Source: JAKAIY01 sp036258195 (lineage in GTDB: Bacteria; Chloroflexota; Ktedonobacteria; Ktedonobacterales; JADMIN01). Taken from it: a DNA stretch of 19,693 bases. Positions 1-6,436 of this stretch are shown here, piece by piece. The position numbers and the translations under genes were made by a program. The notes under the pieces are model-generated. The model had not been told where the DNA came from. It saw only the letters and a program-made list of their open reading frames with translations, and searched no databases. The stretch spans positions 1 through 19,693 of the forward strand of contig DATAED010000178.1 in assembly GCA_036258195.1 (NCBI GenBank), written 5' to 3'. The stretch's first letter is position 1. Every line of letters begins with the position of its first letter.

Positions 1-824
1 AGAAGCAGCGGCTGCTCAAGCCCATCGTCGAGCGCAACGGGCTGTGCGCGATGGCGCTGACCGAGCCTGAGGCTGGCTCCGATGTCGCCGCCATGACCAC
101 CACCGCCCGCCGCGATGGCGACAGCTACATCCTGAATGGTACGAAGCGCTTTATCACCAATGGCGGCATCGCCGACCTCTATGTCGTCTTCGCCACGGTT
201 GACCGCGCGGCAGGATATCGCGGGGTGACAGCGTTCATCGTGCCGGGCGACGCCAGGGGGCTGAGCGGCGGCAAGAAAGAGAAGAAGCTGGGCATCCGCT
301 GCTCGCACACGGGTGAAGTCATCCTGGAGGATGTGCGTGTGCCAGCGGAGGATCGGCTGGGCGAGGAGGGCAGCGGCTTCAAGCTGGCGATGACCATGCT
401 CGACCGCTCGCGCCCGATGGTGGCCAGCATCGCCGTCGGCATCGCCCGCGCCGCCTATGAGTATGCGCGTGGCTACGCGCTGGAGCGTGTGCAGTTTGGC
501 AAGCCCATCGCCGCCAACCAGGGCTTGCAGTTCATGCTGGCCGATATGGCGACCAAGGTGCAGGCCGCGCGGCTGATGACGTGGTGGAGCGCGCGCGTCA
601 CCGAGACGGGACGCCCCTTCCTCTACGAGAGCAGCATGGCCAAGAACTTCGCCTCGGACGTGGCAATGGAGGTGACGACTGACGCCGTGCAGATCTATGG
701 TGGCTATGGCTACATCCGCGAGTACCCCGTCGAGAAGCTCTTCCGCGACGCCAAGATCACGCAGATCTATGAAGGCACCAACCAGATACAGAAGATGGTG
801 GTGGCGGCGCAGATTCTGAAGTAA
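1..824 (+). CDS. acyl-CoA dehydrogenase, C-terminal part (5' end outside window)
   Basis: This flavoenzyme catalyses alpha,beta-dehydrogenation of acyl-CoA thioesters and passes electrons to ETF, as in fatty-acid or branched amino-acid breakdown. The reading frame (codons from base 3) is already open at the window edge and residues such as ALTEPEAGSD lie in the FAD/substrate-binding middle domain, so the N-terminal helical domain is missing; the ATG at 51 is internal. Family marks are TEPEAGSD, the beta-domain run ending at RFITNGG, the C-terminal helix pattern RVQFGKPIAANQ and the near-terminal QIYEGTNQIQ. The Glu of YEGT is the usual catalytic base in short- and medium-chain members. The gene ends in TAA at 822-824. 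Chain-length specificity cannot be read from this fragment. No terminator is obvious before the next gene. Confidence 0.95.
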   Translation, partial: KQRLLKPIVERNGLCAMALTEPEAGSDVAAMTTTARRDGDSYILNGTKRFITNGGIADLYVVFATVDRAAGYRGVTAFIVPGDARGLSGGKKEKKLGIRCSHTGEVILEDVRVPAEDRLGEEGSGFKLAMTMLDRSRPMVASIAVGIARAAYEYARGYALERVQFGKPIAANQGLQFMLADMATKVQAARLMTWWSARVTETGRPFLYESSMAKNFASDVAMEVTTDAVQIYGGYGYIREYPVEKLFRDAKITQIYEGTNQIQKMVVAAQILK

Positions 825-855
825 CGACGGAGGCGCCACGAGCGCCCTAATGCTA

Positions 856-885
856 TTGCCCTACGGCGTGCCGAGGAAGTATGAT
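856..885 (+). promoter_or_regulatory. candidate promoter for the Dabb gene
   Basis: TTGCCC at 856-861 and TATGAT at 880-885 are separated by 18 bases, a fair sigma-A-type match. The predicted start near 892 leaves a leader of about 44 bases before the ATG at 936. Confidence 0.4.
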
Positions 886-935
886 ATGTCTATACACGGT
901 TCGTGTGTTCCGTCGCGGAAGGTGGTAGCCGGATC

Positions 936-1235
936 ATGATCAGGCACGAGGTCATCATACGGGTCAAACCGGACTTGAACCGGGAAGTCATCGATCGCAC
1001 CCTGCGCGAGAGCTACGAGCTGCTCATCGAGCTTCCGGGCGTCGAGCGGGTGCGCTATGGCGTCAACAACGCCGCAGCCTATCGGCACGCCATGCTGGTC
1101 ATCGACCTGACGGATGAGCAGGCGCTCCACCGCTTTGGCCGTCATCCGCAACATGCGCGAGCAGTGCGTCTCATCAATCGCCTGGCTGAGTCATCATCGG
1201 TCGGCAGTTTCCTCGTGCGTTCGGAGCGCCGCTAG
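936..1235 (+). CDS. Dabb (stress-responsive A/B barrel) domain protein
   Basis: This is a small single-domain protein of 99 residues. Its pattern, MIRHEVIIRVKP near the start, a central LPGVERVRYGVN strand and a C-terminal PQHARAVRLINRLAESSSVGSF, matches the dimeric alpha+beta barrel Dabb fold (ferredoxin-like). Family members have varied or unknown activities, so no reaction is assigned. An earlier in-frame ATG at 903 exists, but the 936 start is preferred because Dabb proteins normally begin with M-x-(R/K)-H and a purine-rich GGAAGGTGG lies 916-924, 11 bases upstream. It stands alone after the dehydrogenase and is convergent with recF, with only 21 bases between the two stop codons. Confidence 0.8.
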   Translation: MIRHEVIIRVKPDLNREVIDRTLRESYELLIELPGVERVRYGVNNAAAYRHAMLVIDLTDEQALHRFGRHPQHARAVRLINRLAESSSVGSFLVRSERR

Positions 1236-1256
1236 CCCTGGCTAGCCGTCACTCGC

Positions 1257-2519
1257 TCAGCCGCCCGCCTCTGGTTCATCCACTGGCATGGGCGGCTTTT
1301 TCGTGATCGCCCCACCGCGCACCTCGAAGATCGTCGCCTGACGCAGAGCGCTGGCCGGGGCGATGGTCAGATCGGTGGTCGTCACCAGCGTCTGATCCAG
1401 CCCGCGCACCGCCAGCAGCAGGTCTTCGCGGCGCTGCGGGTCGAGCTCGCTCAGCACGTCATCCAGCAGCAGCGCGGGCTGCTCACCGGTCTCCGCCTCG
1501 ATATACTCCAGCTCCGCCAGCTTGAGCGCCAGCGCGACCATGCGCTGCTGCCCGCGCGAGCCATAGGTGGCCAGATCGACGCCGCCCGCCAGGAAGCCGA
1601 GGTCGTCGCGATGGGGGCCGAGCACGTTGACGCCCTGCGCGATCTCGCGTCGGCGTACAGCCTCCAGCGCTGCGCGCATGCGGGCCGTCGCCTGCTCCCC
1701 GGAGTCGCCTTCAGCGTCAATGGCGGCTGCGCTGTCCTGGTAGGATGGCCGATACTCCAGCCGCAGCGCGGCCTCAGGGTCAGGCTGCGCATCCTTCTCG
1801 TCGCTGGCCAGCGCCGCATAGACGCGCGCCGCCGCCGCGCCGACACGCTCCAGAAAGTCGGCGCGCTCGCGCATGATGGGCAGCGCTAGCCGCACGAGCT
1901 GGTCATCCCAGTAGGCCAGCGACTGCGGCGTCTCCAGCCCCTCGCGGATACGCTTGAGCAGAGCGCTGCGCTGAGCGATGACCTTCTGATACTGGCTGAG
2001 CGCGCGGCAATAGTTGTGGTGCGTCTGGCAGAGCGTCAGGTCGAGGAAGTGGCGGCGCAGCGACGGGCCACCCGTCACCAGATCGAGGTCGGTGGGCGCG
2101 AAGACCACCACGGGCGCCGTCCCCACCAGATCAATTGCCCGGCGTGGCGCGCCATTGACCCGCACGCGCTTGCGAAAGGCGCCAGCAGCCATCGCGGCGG
2201 GGGCGCTCTCGCTGGCGGGCGCGACGGTGGCGGCGTCCTCGACTCCCTCCGCCAGAATGACTTCGATCTCCAGATGGTCGCGGCTGCGAGCGATATCGCC
2301 GACGACGCGCGCGAAACGCCCCGGCGCGCCCCAGCGGATCGCCTCGCGCTCGCTGCTGGTGCGGAACGAGCGCGTCGTCGCGATCAGGCTGATGGCCTCC
2401 AGTAGATTCGATTTGCCCTGCGCGTTGCGCCCGTAGAAGACGACCAGCCCGGAGGGGAGCGTCAGGTCAAGTTCGCGATAACTGCGGTAGTCTGTCAGCC
2501 GCAGCCGCTCGACTCGCAT
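1257..2519 (-). CDS. recF: DNA replication/repair protein RecF
   Basis: RecF is an SMC-like ATPase that helps load RecA at single-strand gaps together with RecO and RecR. The 420-residue protein has an N-terminal strand set (MRVERLRLTDYRSY), Walker A GRNAQGKS at about 30-37, the signature YGSRGQQR at about 319-326 and Walker B PALLLDDVLSELD at about 348-360. The length is slightly over the usual 360-380 residues; the excess is mainly an Ala-rich segment at about 92-114 and an acidic, Gly/Ala-containing stretch around 241-285. An upstream GTG at 2537 is in frame, but ATG 2519 is chosen because RecF proteins begin M-(R/K)-(V/L) and AAAGGGA sits 8 bases upstream. The gene is not beside dnaA, dnaN or gyrB, the usual neighbourhood in many bacteria. 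Confidence 0.95.
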   Translation of the reverse strand: MRVERLRLTDYRSYRELDLTLPSGLVVFYGRNAQGKSNLLEAISLIATTRSFRTSSEREAIRWGAPGRFARVVGDIARSRDHLEIEVILAEGVEDAATVAPASESAPAAMAAGAFRKRVRVNGAPRRAIDLVGTAPVVVFAPTDLDLVTGGPSLRRHFLDLTLCQTHHNYCRALSQYQKVIAQRSALLKRIREGLETPQSLAYWDDQLVRLALPIMRERADFLERVGAAAARVYAALASDEKDAQPDPEAALRLEYRPSYQDSAAAIDAEGDSGEQATARMRAALEAVRRREIAQGVNVLGPHRDDLGFLAGGVDLATYGSRGQQRMVALALKLAELEYIEAETGEQPALLLDDVLSELDPQRREDLLLAVRGLDQTLVTTTDLTIAPASALRQATIFEVRGGAITKKPPMPVDEPEAGG

Positions 2520-2569
2520 GCCTGCTGTCCCTTTCACTCGTGTCGCCGCTCAAGCGCATACTCGCGCCC

Positions 2570-2575
2570 ATTATA
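2570..2575 (-). promoter_or_regulatory. candidate -10 box for recF
   Basis: The minus strand reads TATAAT at 2575-2570, a perfect -10 hexamer 51 bases upstream of the recF ATG. The DNA where a -35 box should lie is almost pure G/C and shows no TTGACA match, so this is a -10-only assignment. Confidence 0.4.
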
Positions 2576-2628
2576 GCGCCCAGCCTGGCGCCCGGGGGGC
2601 GGGTGTGAGAGGCGCCGCCAGCGCCTGT

Positions 2629-2646
2629 AGCGCCGCGCGCGGCGCT
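2629..2646. repeat. perfect 18-bp palindrome
   Basis: The sequence AGCGCCGCGCGCGGCGCT equals its own reverse complement. It lies about 110 bases upstream of recF and would also fold as a tight hairpin. Its role is unknown; in GC-rich DNA such runs can arise by chance. Confidence 0.6.
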
Positions 2647-2697
2647 GACGAAATTGTAAGCGAACACAGCCTGGAGCGCGCAATCTGTCAGCCCCTT

Positions 2698-2727
2698 ACA
2701 ACGAACATCGTGCTATGCTTTCGTTGT
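2698..2727 (+). promoter_or_regulatory. extended -10 promoter within an 8-bp inverted repeat
   Basis: TGC-TATGCT at 2711-2719 fits an extended -10 element (TGnTATnnT), which can work without a -35 box. It is framed by ACAACGAA (2698-2705) and its exact reverse complement TTCGTTGT (2720-2727), an arrangement that would let a dimeric regulator cover the promoter. Direction and target (the ABC transporter/DtxR pair, or a small RNA) are inference. Confidence 0.4.
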
Positions 2728-2861
2728 GATCGGGGGGCTTCCCAAAGTGCTGGTGGGGATAGGGTGTGGCCGCCCCTTGGACACTGGTTCGACTCCCTAC
2801 GTGCGGGTGATATGTCGTGGGTGAGTTGGGATTATAGGAAGTCGAATCGGCCGTCATCACA

Positions 2862-2908
2862 CACTGCGCCCTCCGTCGAGCGACTGAACAGCTCCGGAGG
2901 GCGCAGTG
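2862..2908 (+). other. strong hairpin in the leader of the ABC transporter gene
   Basis: CACTGCGCCCTCCG (2862-2875) pairs perfectly over 14 bases with 2895-2908, and an inner GAGC/GCTC stem (2878-2881 with 2891-2894) extends it past a 2-base bulge. No T-run follows, so it is not a standard intrinsic terminator. It could be an attenuator element, an mRNA-stabilising structure or the end of a small RNA. Confidence 0.6.
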
Positions 2909-3151
2909 CTGTCTGCCCCTCCATCTCACCCCTGCCCCCGCAGCGCCATTCTCGGCGCAGTGAGGGGAAGCGGATGCCCTGGCGTGAGGCCTGCACTGCA
3001 AGGTGGTAGAATGGTCTACGACGCCAGCGCTCACGACTGCGCGTCCCGCATGTAAAACGTCCACTGGTTGGCGCGTCTCATCATGCGCGGGATACAGCAC
3101 GATACGCCGCCGGAGTGGCGCGATCCGTATCGCGAGCAGCAGGAGAGAGAC

Positions 3152-3910
3152 ATGCAGGGTACTGATATTCAGTCGTCGAGCGGTCAGCCATCGGGCAATG
3201 GCTCGACGCCGCACGCGCGCCGCGCCACTGCGGAGATACTGCGCGTCGACGGCGTCAGCAAGGAGTTCAAGGTTGGCGGCGGCGTCGTGACGGCTCTGCG
3301 CAGTGTCGATCTGCAACTGCGCGAAGGCGAATTCATCGCCATCCGTGGCCGCTCAGGCGCTGGCAAGACCACCCTGCTCAATATCATCGCCGGGCTGGAC
3401 GACCCCACGCACGGGCGCGTCGTGCTCTTCGGGCGCGATCTGGCGCACGTCAAGGAGAGCGAGCGCACCGCCATTCGCCGCAATGAAATGGGCTTCATGT
3501 TCCAGGCGGCCCACCTGATCCCGACGCTGACGGCGCGCGAGAACGTCGGCCTGCTGCTGCGGCTGGCCAATACCTCGCCAGCCGAGCGCGAGCAGCGCGC
3601 CAGCGAGGCGCTGACGCTGGTGGGGCTGGGCGAGCGCCAGCAGCATCGCGCGCCGGAGCTTTCGGGCGGCGAGCAGCAGCGCGTGGCTATCGCGCGGGCG
3701 CTAGTGCATGCGCCGCGCCTGGTGCTGGCCGACGAGCCGACCGGCAATCTGGACACGGCTACGGGTCTCGCCATCCTCGATCTGCTGCGCAACGTGGCCC
3801 ATAATGCGGGCATCGGCTTCATCATCACCACGCACGACCCGCAGGCCTCGGCCATCGCCGACGCGGTGTATGATATTAGCGACGGTGTGCTCAGCCCGGG
3901 GCAGAAGTAG
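3152..3910 (+). CDS. ABC transporter ATP-binding protein (LolD/MacB-type)
   Basis: This 252-residue protein is the nucleotide-binding subunit of an ABC transporter. It shows Walker A GRSGAGKTT at about 66-74, a Q-loop glutamine at about 118 (GFMFQ), the signature LSGGEQQR at about 170-177, Walker B LVLADEP with catalytic Glu at about 195 (then TGNLD) and the switch His at about 228 (TTHD). The spacing and the ADEPTGNLD motif are those of the LolD/FtsE/MacB branch, whose partners are FtsX-like permeases; none is encoded in the window. The start at 3152 is set by AGGAG (3141-3145) six bases upstream; ATGs at 3068 and 3083 lack such a site. About 28 disordered Ser/Gly-rich residues precede the ATPase fold. 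A DtxR-type regulator follows after 57 bases on the same strand. Confidence 0.9.
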   Translation: MQGTDIQSSSGQPSGNGSTPHARRATAEILRVDGVSKEFKVGGGVVTALRSVDLQLREGEFIAIRGRSGAGKTTLLNIIAGLDDPTHGRVVLFGRDLAHVKESERTAIRRNEMGFMFQAAHLIPTLTARENVGLLLRLANTSPAEREQRASEALTLVGLGERQQHRAPELSGGEQQRVAIARALVHAPRLVLADEPTGNLDTATGLAILDLLRNVAHNAGIGFIITTHDPQASAIADAVYDISDGVLSPGQK

Positions 3911-3967
3911 CCCAGCCTCGGCCACGCCAGCGACCTGCGTGACGGCGAGACGGAGGCGAGCAAGCGG

Positions 3968-4720
3968 ATGGATGTGTTTGCGGGCGCGCCCCACGCGCAG
4001 CCGTCTGGCGCGCCGCACGCCGCTTCGGCGATCACCGAAGAATATCTGGAGACGATCTACAACATCGCGATGGAGGGCGAGCCGGTCATCGGCGCGCGCC
4101 TGGCGCAGAAGTTCCGCGTGGCGCCGCCAACCGTGACCGAGACGCTCAAGCGCCTGACCCGCGATGGCTACATCGAGATGGATAGCAAGCGCCAGATCAG
4201 CCTGACGCCGCTGGGTGTGGAGCGCGCCGAGGCGGTGCTGCGCCGCCATCGGCTGACCGAGCGCTTTCTGGTCGATATGCTGGGGATGCAGTGGCATCAG
4301 GTGCATGAGGAAGCGTGCCGCCTGGAGCACTACATCTCTGGCGCGGTGGAGGCGCGCGTGCTGGCCTCGCTGCACCAGCCGACGAGCTGCCCGCACGGCA
4401 ACCCCATCCCCGGCGCCGTCCCCAATGCGCGCACCTATCTGAGCGACATGGGCGCGCAACGCCTGCTTCAGACCATCCCCGGCGCGCCGCAGACCATCGT
4501 CTGCGTCTCAGAGGTAGTGGAGGATGAGGAGGGGCTGATCTCCTATCTGCACGATCGCGGCCTGACCCCCGGCACGCAGGTGACGCTGGCGGCAGAGCCA
4601 GCCGACCGCGACATCCACCGCGCCGAGGCGGCAGACGCGACCGTGACGCTGCGCGCTGCCGACCGCGAGCTGGAGGTGCCAGCGCGCGTGGCGCATGCCC
4701 TCTGGGTGACGCAGGGGTAG
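3968..4720 (+). CDS. DtxR/MntR-family metal-dependent transcriptional regulator
   Basis: Members are dimeric repressors that bind DNA when loaded with Fe(II) or Mn(II) and control metal uptake and storage. The 250-residue protein has a 20-residue lead, a winged helix at about 22-85 (ITEEYLETIY, APPTVTETLKRLTRDGYI), the dimer/metal domain at about 86-145 including CPHGNPIP, and a C-terminal FeoA/SH3-like domain from about 165. Aligned by eye with DtxR, the ancillary ligands H94, E98 and H113 and the primary ligands C117, E120 and H121 are all present, which is the iron-type Cys-x2-Glu-His pattern; Glu25 replaces DtxR Met10. GGAGG at 3952-3956 lies 11 bases before the ATG. It probably shares a transcript with the preceding ABC gene and may regulate it. 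Confidence 0.92.
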   Translation: MDVFAGAPHAQPSGAPHAASAITEEYLETIYNIAMEGEPVIGARLAQKFRVAPPTVTETLKRLTRDGYIEMDSKRQISLTPLGVERAEAVLRRHRLTERFLVDMLGMQWHQVHEEACRLEHYISGAVEARVLASLHQPTSCPHGNPIPGAVPNARTYLSDMGAQRLLQTIPGAPQTIVCVSEVVEDEEGLISYLHDRGLTPGTQVTLAAEPADRDIHRAEAADATVTLRAADRELEVPARVAHALWVTQG

Positions 4721-4774
4721 GTCAGGCTGGCGACAGGAACCGCGCCTGGGAGGCCCTTCACACCAGCAGCCGAG

Positions 4775-5977
4775 TTATTTGCCGTCGGGGTCGTCGGGCA
4801 GGGCGAGCTGAGCGCGGAGCTTGGCGCGCCATGGCTCGGCAAAATCTGGCTCGGGGTCACGCTGGTTGGCCGACCAGACGCGATGGCCGTTGCGACGCTC
4901 GCTGCGAAGCGCGGGGCGCGCGGTCAGGCCGCCTTCGAGGAAGCCCAGCGCCGTCTGCGCCGCCTGCCGGACATCCTGCACGGGATCATGCAGCAGCGCA
5001 CGAATAGCCTCCGTCGCGCTGAAGATGTGCAGCCGCCCCAGTGCGCGAGCCGCCCCAGCGCGCTCCTCGGAGGCGTTAGCGGTGAGGTAGACGCGCAGTT
5101 CAGGGGCCAGCTCGCGCAGCTCCAGATCGGTGATGAGCCGCATGACGCGCGAGCGCTGATTGGGGCGCAGATCAGCCGCCAGCGCCTCGCGCAGCGTCAC
5201 GATCTGCGCATCGATGTCGTTCTCCAGCCCTACCTCGGCCAGCGTCATATCGATCGGTTTGCCGCCACGACCAGTATCCAGATAGGGACGCAGCCAGGCG
5301 GCGACCTGCGCGGGTGACTCATCGGCGGCCACCTCGAAAGCGCGCATCGCCTCGGGATAGTTTGCCAGGAACCAGCGGTAGAGCACATAGGTTACTTCGG
5401 CGTCGCGCGCAGCATAGGCCACCATCGCCGGTGTCAGCGGGCGGCGCGACCAGTCGGCGCGCTGGAGGCTCTTGTCGAGCCGCTCGCCCGTCGCCCGCAG
5501 CAGCATGGCCTGCAAGCCCGATTCGCGCTGGCCAAAGAGTGAGCGGCTGACGGCCTCCAGATCGAGCGTGTGGAGCGGCGTCAGCCCGCGCGAGGCCAGC
5601 ACGCGGATGTCCGAGCTCATACCATGAAACAGCTTGAGCAGGCTGGCGCGCTCCAGCGGCTCCTGCAATGGCGAGAGATCGCCCAGCCGTAGCGTATCAA
5701 CGACATACGAGACACGGTAGTCGTTGTCGAGCGCAAATTGCAGCAGTGTGAGCCGATGCGAGGGATCATCTGGGCCGCGCCGATGATAATTCTGCACGAA
5801 CTCGGCGTCGATCGCCAGCACCGTGGCGCCTGAGAGGTCAGCGGCGAAGGAGCGCAAATCCGCTGGACGATCGATAAACAGCCGACGCTTCCAGACGGGC
5901 GCGACGACATGCGCAGGCGTATCCCCCTGGTAGCCGTCGTCCTGCGGCTGCCCCGCCTGCGCCCCGGTGTAATCCAT
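4775..5977 (-). CDS. RNase D-like 3'-5' exonuclease with C-terminal HEAT-like repeats
   Basis: The exonuclease fold belongs to the DEDDy group that trims RNA 3' ends with two metal ions. In the 400-residue product, motif I is LAIDAEF (Asp57, Glu59), motif II is HGMSSD (Asp123) and motif III is YAARD (Tyr188, Asp192); DWSRRPLTPAMVAYAARD is a hallmark of RNase D. RNase D normally continues into HRDC domains. Here residues about 270-350 instead look like HEAT-type helical repeats (AGAARALGRL and VQDVRQAAQTALGFL), followed by a charged tail. The ATG at 5977 is chosen because a possible -10 box lies further upstream at 6092-6097 and the open frame beyond it, starting with TTG at 6187, is low-complexity. 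The start is the least certain part. It is convergent with the DtxR gene. Confidence 0.85.
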   Translation of the reverse strand: MDYTGAQAGQPQDDGYQGDTPAHVVAPVWKRRLFIDRPADLRSFAADLSGATVLAIDAEFVQNYHRRGPDDPSHRLTLLQFALDNDYRVSYVVDTLRLGDLSPLQEPLERASLLKLFHGMSSDIRVLASRGLTPLHTLDLEAVSRSLFGQRESGLQAMLLRATGERLDKSLQRADWSRRPLTPAMVAYAARDAEVTYVLYRWFLANYPEAMRAFEVAADESPAQVAAWLRPYLDTGRGGKPIDMTLAEVGLENDIDAQIVTLREALAADLRPNQRSRVMRLITDLELRELAPELRVYLTANASEERAGAARALGRLHIFSATEAIRALLHDPVQDVRQAAQTALGFLEGGLTARPALRSERRNGHRVWSANQRDPEPDFAEPWRAKLRAQLALPDDPDGK

Positions 5978-6091
5978 GCCTTGCGTCTCGATTCTCCCGT
6001 TGCTGGTGCTGTCCGTATCCGCTTGCGCGCCTGCCACCCTGCTGGGCGCGCCCGGCGCCACCGAGCGGCGGCGCCCAAGCCCATTCCCCTC

Positions 6092-6121
6092 AGTATACGC
6101 GCCATAGACGGCGCCGCGCAA
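6092..6121 (-). promoter_or_regulatory. candidate promoter for the RNase D-like gene
   Basis: On the minus strand TTGCGC (6121-6116) and TATACT (6097-6092) are 18 bases apart. Transcription from here would begin near 6085 and exclude the TTG start at 6187. The -35 match is weak. Confidence 0.3.
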
Positions 6122-6249
6122 ACGACCTGACCCTGTACGCGCGCCGCTCGGTGATTCTGCTCGCTTTTCGGGCTGACCGTCGCCCAAAGCAATACCTTCC
6201 GCTGGGTGATTCGTTAGAGGGAAGTGAGGGGTACCGCACGCTTCGTGCG

Positions 6250-6278
6250 TTGACAGCCTGATTGGTCAATGGTACACT
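6250..6278 (+). promoter_or_regulatory. sigma-A-type promoter of the TIG protein gene
   Basis: TTGACA at 6250-6255 and TACACT at 6273-6278 are exactly 17 bases apart. An inverted repeat with 6-bp arms (6235-6249) abuts the -35 box and TTGAC/GTCAA (6250-6254, 6265-6269) forms a second short dyad in the spacer; either could be an operator. Transcription would start near 6285, leaving a leader of about 150 bases. Confidence 0.75.
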
Positions 6279-6436
6279 CGCCTGGTATTTTCCCGAGATC
6301 ATCTCTTCCGCTCGCCTGGTTCCATGATGCGCGCGGCGACCGGGCGACGTATCGCCACGACTGGCGCGACGCGCCCGCATGCCAGAGCTGGTCGGGCGAT
6401 ACTGTGACGAATGGGATTGAGGAGGCGCCGCACTTC

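Larger units (their letters stand above)
2520..3151. other. 632-bp divergent intergenic region, recF / ABC transporter gene
   Basis: No credible gene lies here: open frames on both strands lack ribosome sites and family patterns. The region holds the recF -10 box (2570-2575), a perfect 18-bp palindrome (2629-2646), an extended -10 element inside an 8-bp inverted repeat (2698-2727) and a long GC hairpin (2862-2908). It is divided at about 2700 into a recF side and a long leader of roughly 425 bases for the ABC transporter gene. The leader is G-rich at 2731-2780. I do not recognise a known riboswitch in it. Confidence 0.7.
5978..6436. other. 459-bp divergent region, RNase D-like / TIG protein genes
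   Basis: This spacer contains the minus-strand promoter candidate (6092-6121), a 6-bp-arm inverted repeat CGCACG-CTT-CGTGCG (6235-6249), a strong plus-strand promoter (6250-6278) and a leader of about 150 bases. I see no gene or RNA family in it; the open frames through it end at the promoter side without ribosome sites. Confidence 0.6.

Noticed and set aside
1231..1246. GCTAG-CCCTGG-CTAGC inverted repeat between convergent genes
   Set aside because: The arms are only 5 bases and no T-run follows, so terminator evidence is too weak.
2781..2800. GGTTCGACT, resembling a tRNA T-loop
   Set aside because: The flanking bases pair only twice, and no matching acceptor, D or anticodon arms are found around it.
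2696..3316. Long open frame on the minus strand in the intergenic region
   Set aside because: It has no family pattern, an Arg/Ala/His-rich composition typical of shadow frames, and it overlaps the start of the ABC transporter gene.
5978..6187. N-terminal extension of the RNase D-like protein from TTG 6187
   Set aside because: The added residues are low-complexity and precede a possible -10 box, although GGAAGG seven bases before the TTG leaves some doubt.
6269..6436. N-terminal extension of the TIG protein from ATG 6269
   Set aside because: That ATG lies inside the promoter, upstream of the expected transcript start, and the added residues do not form a signal; ATG 6437 has a ribosome site.
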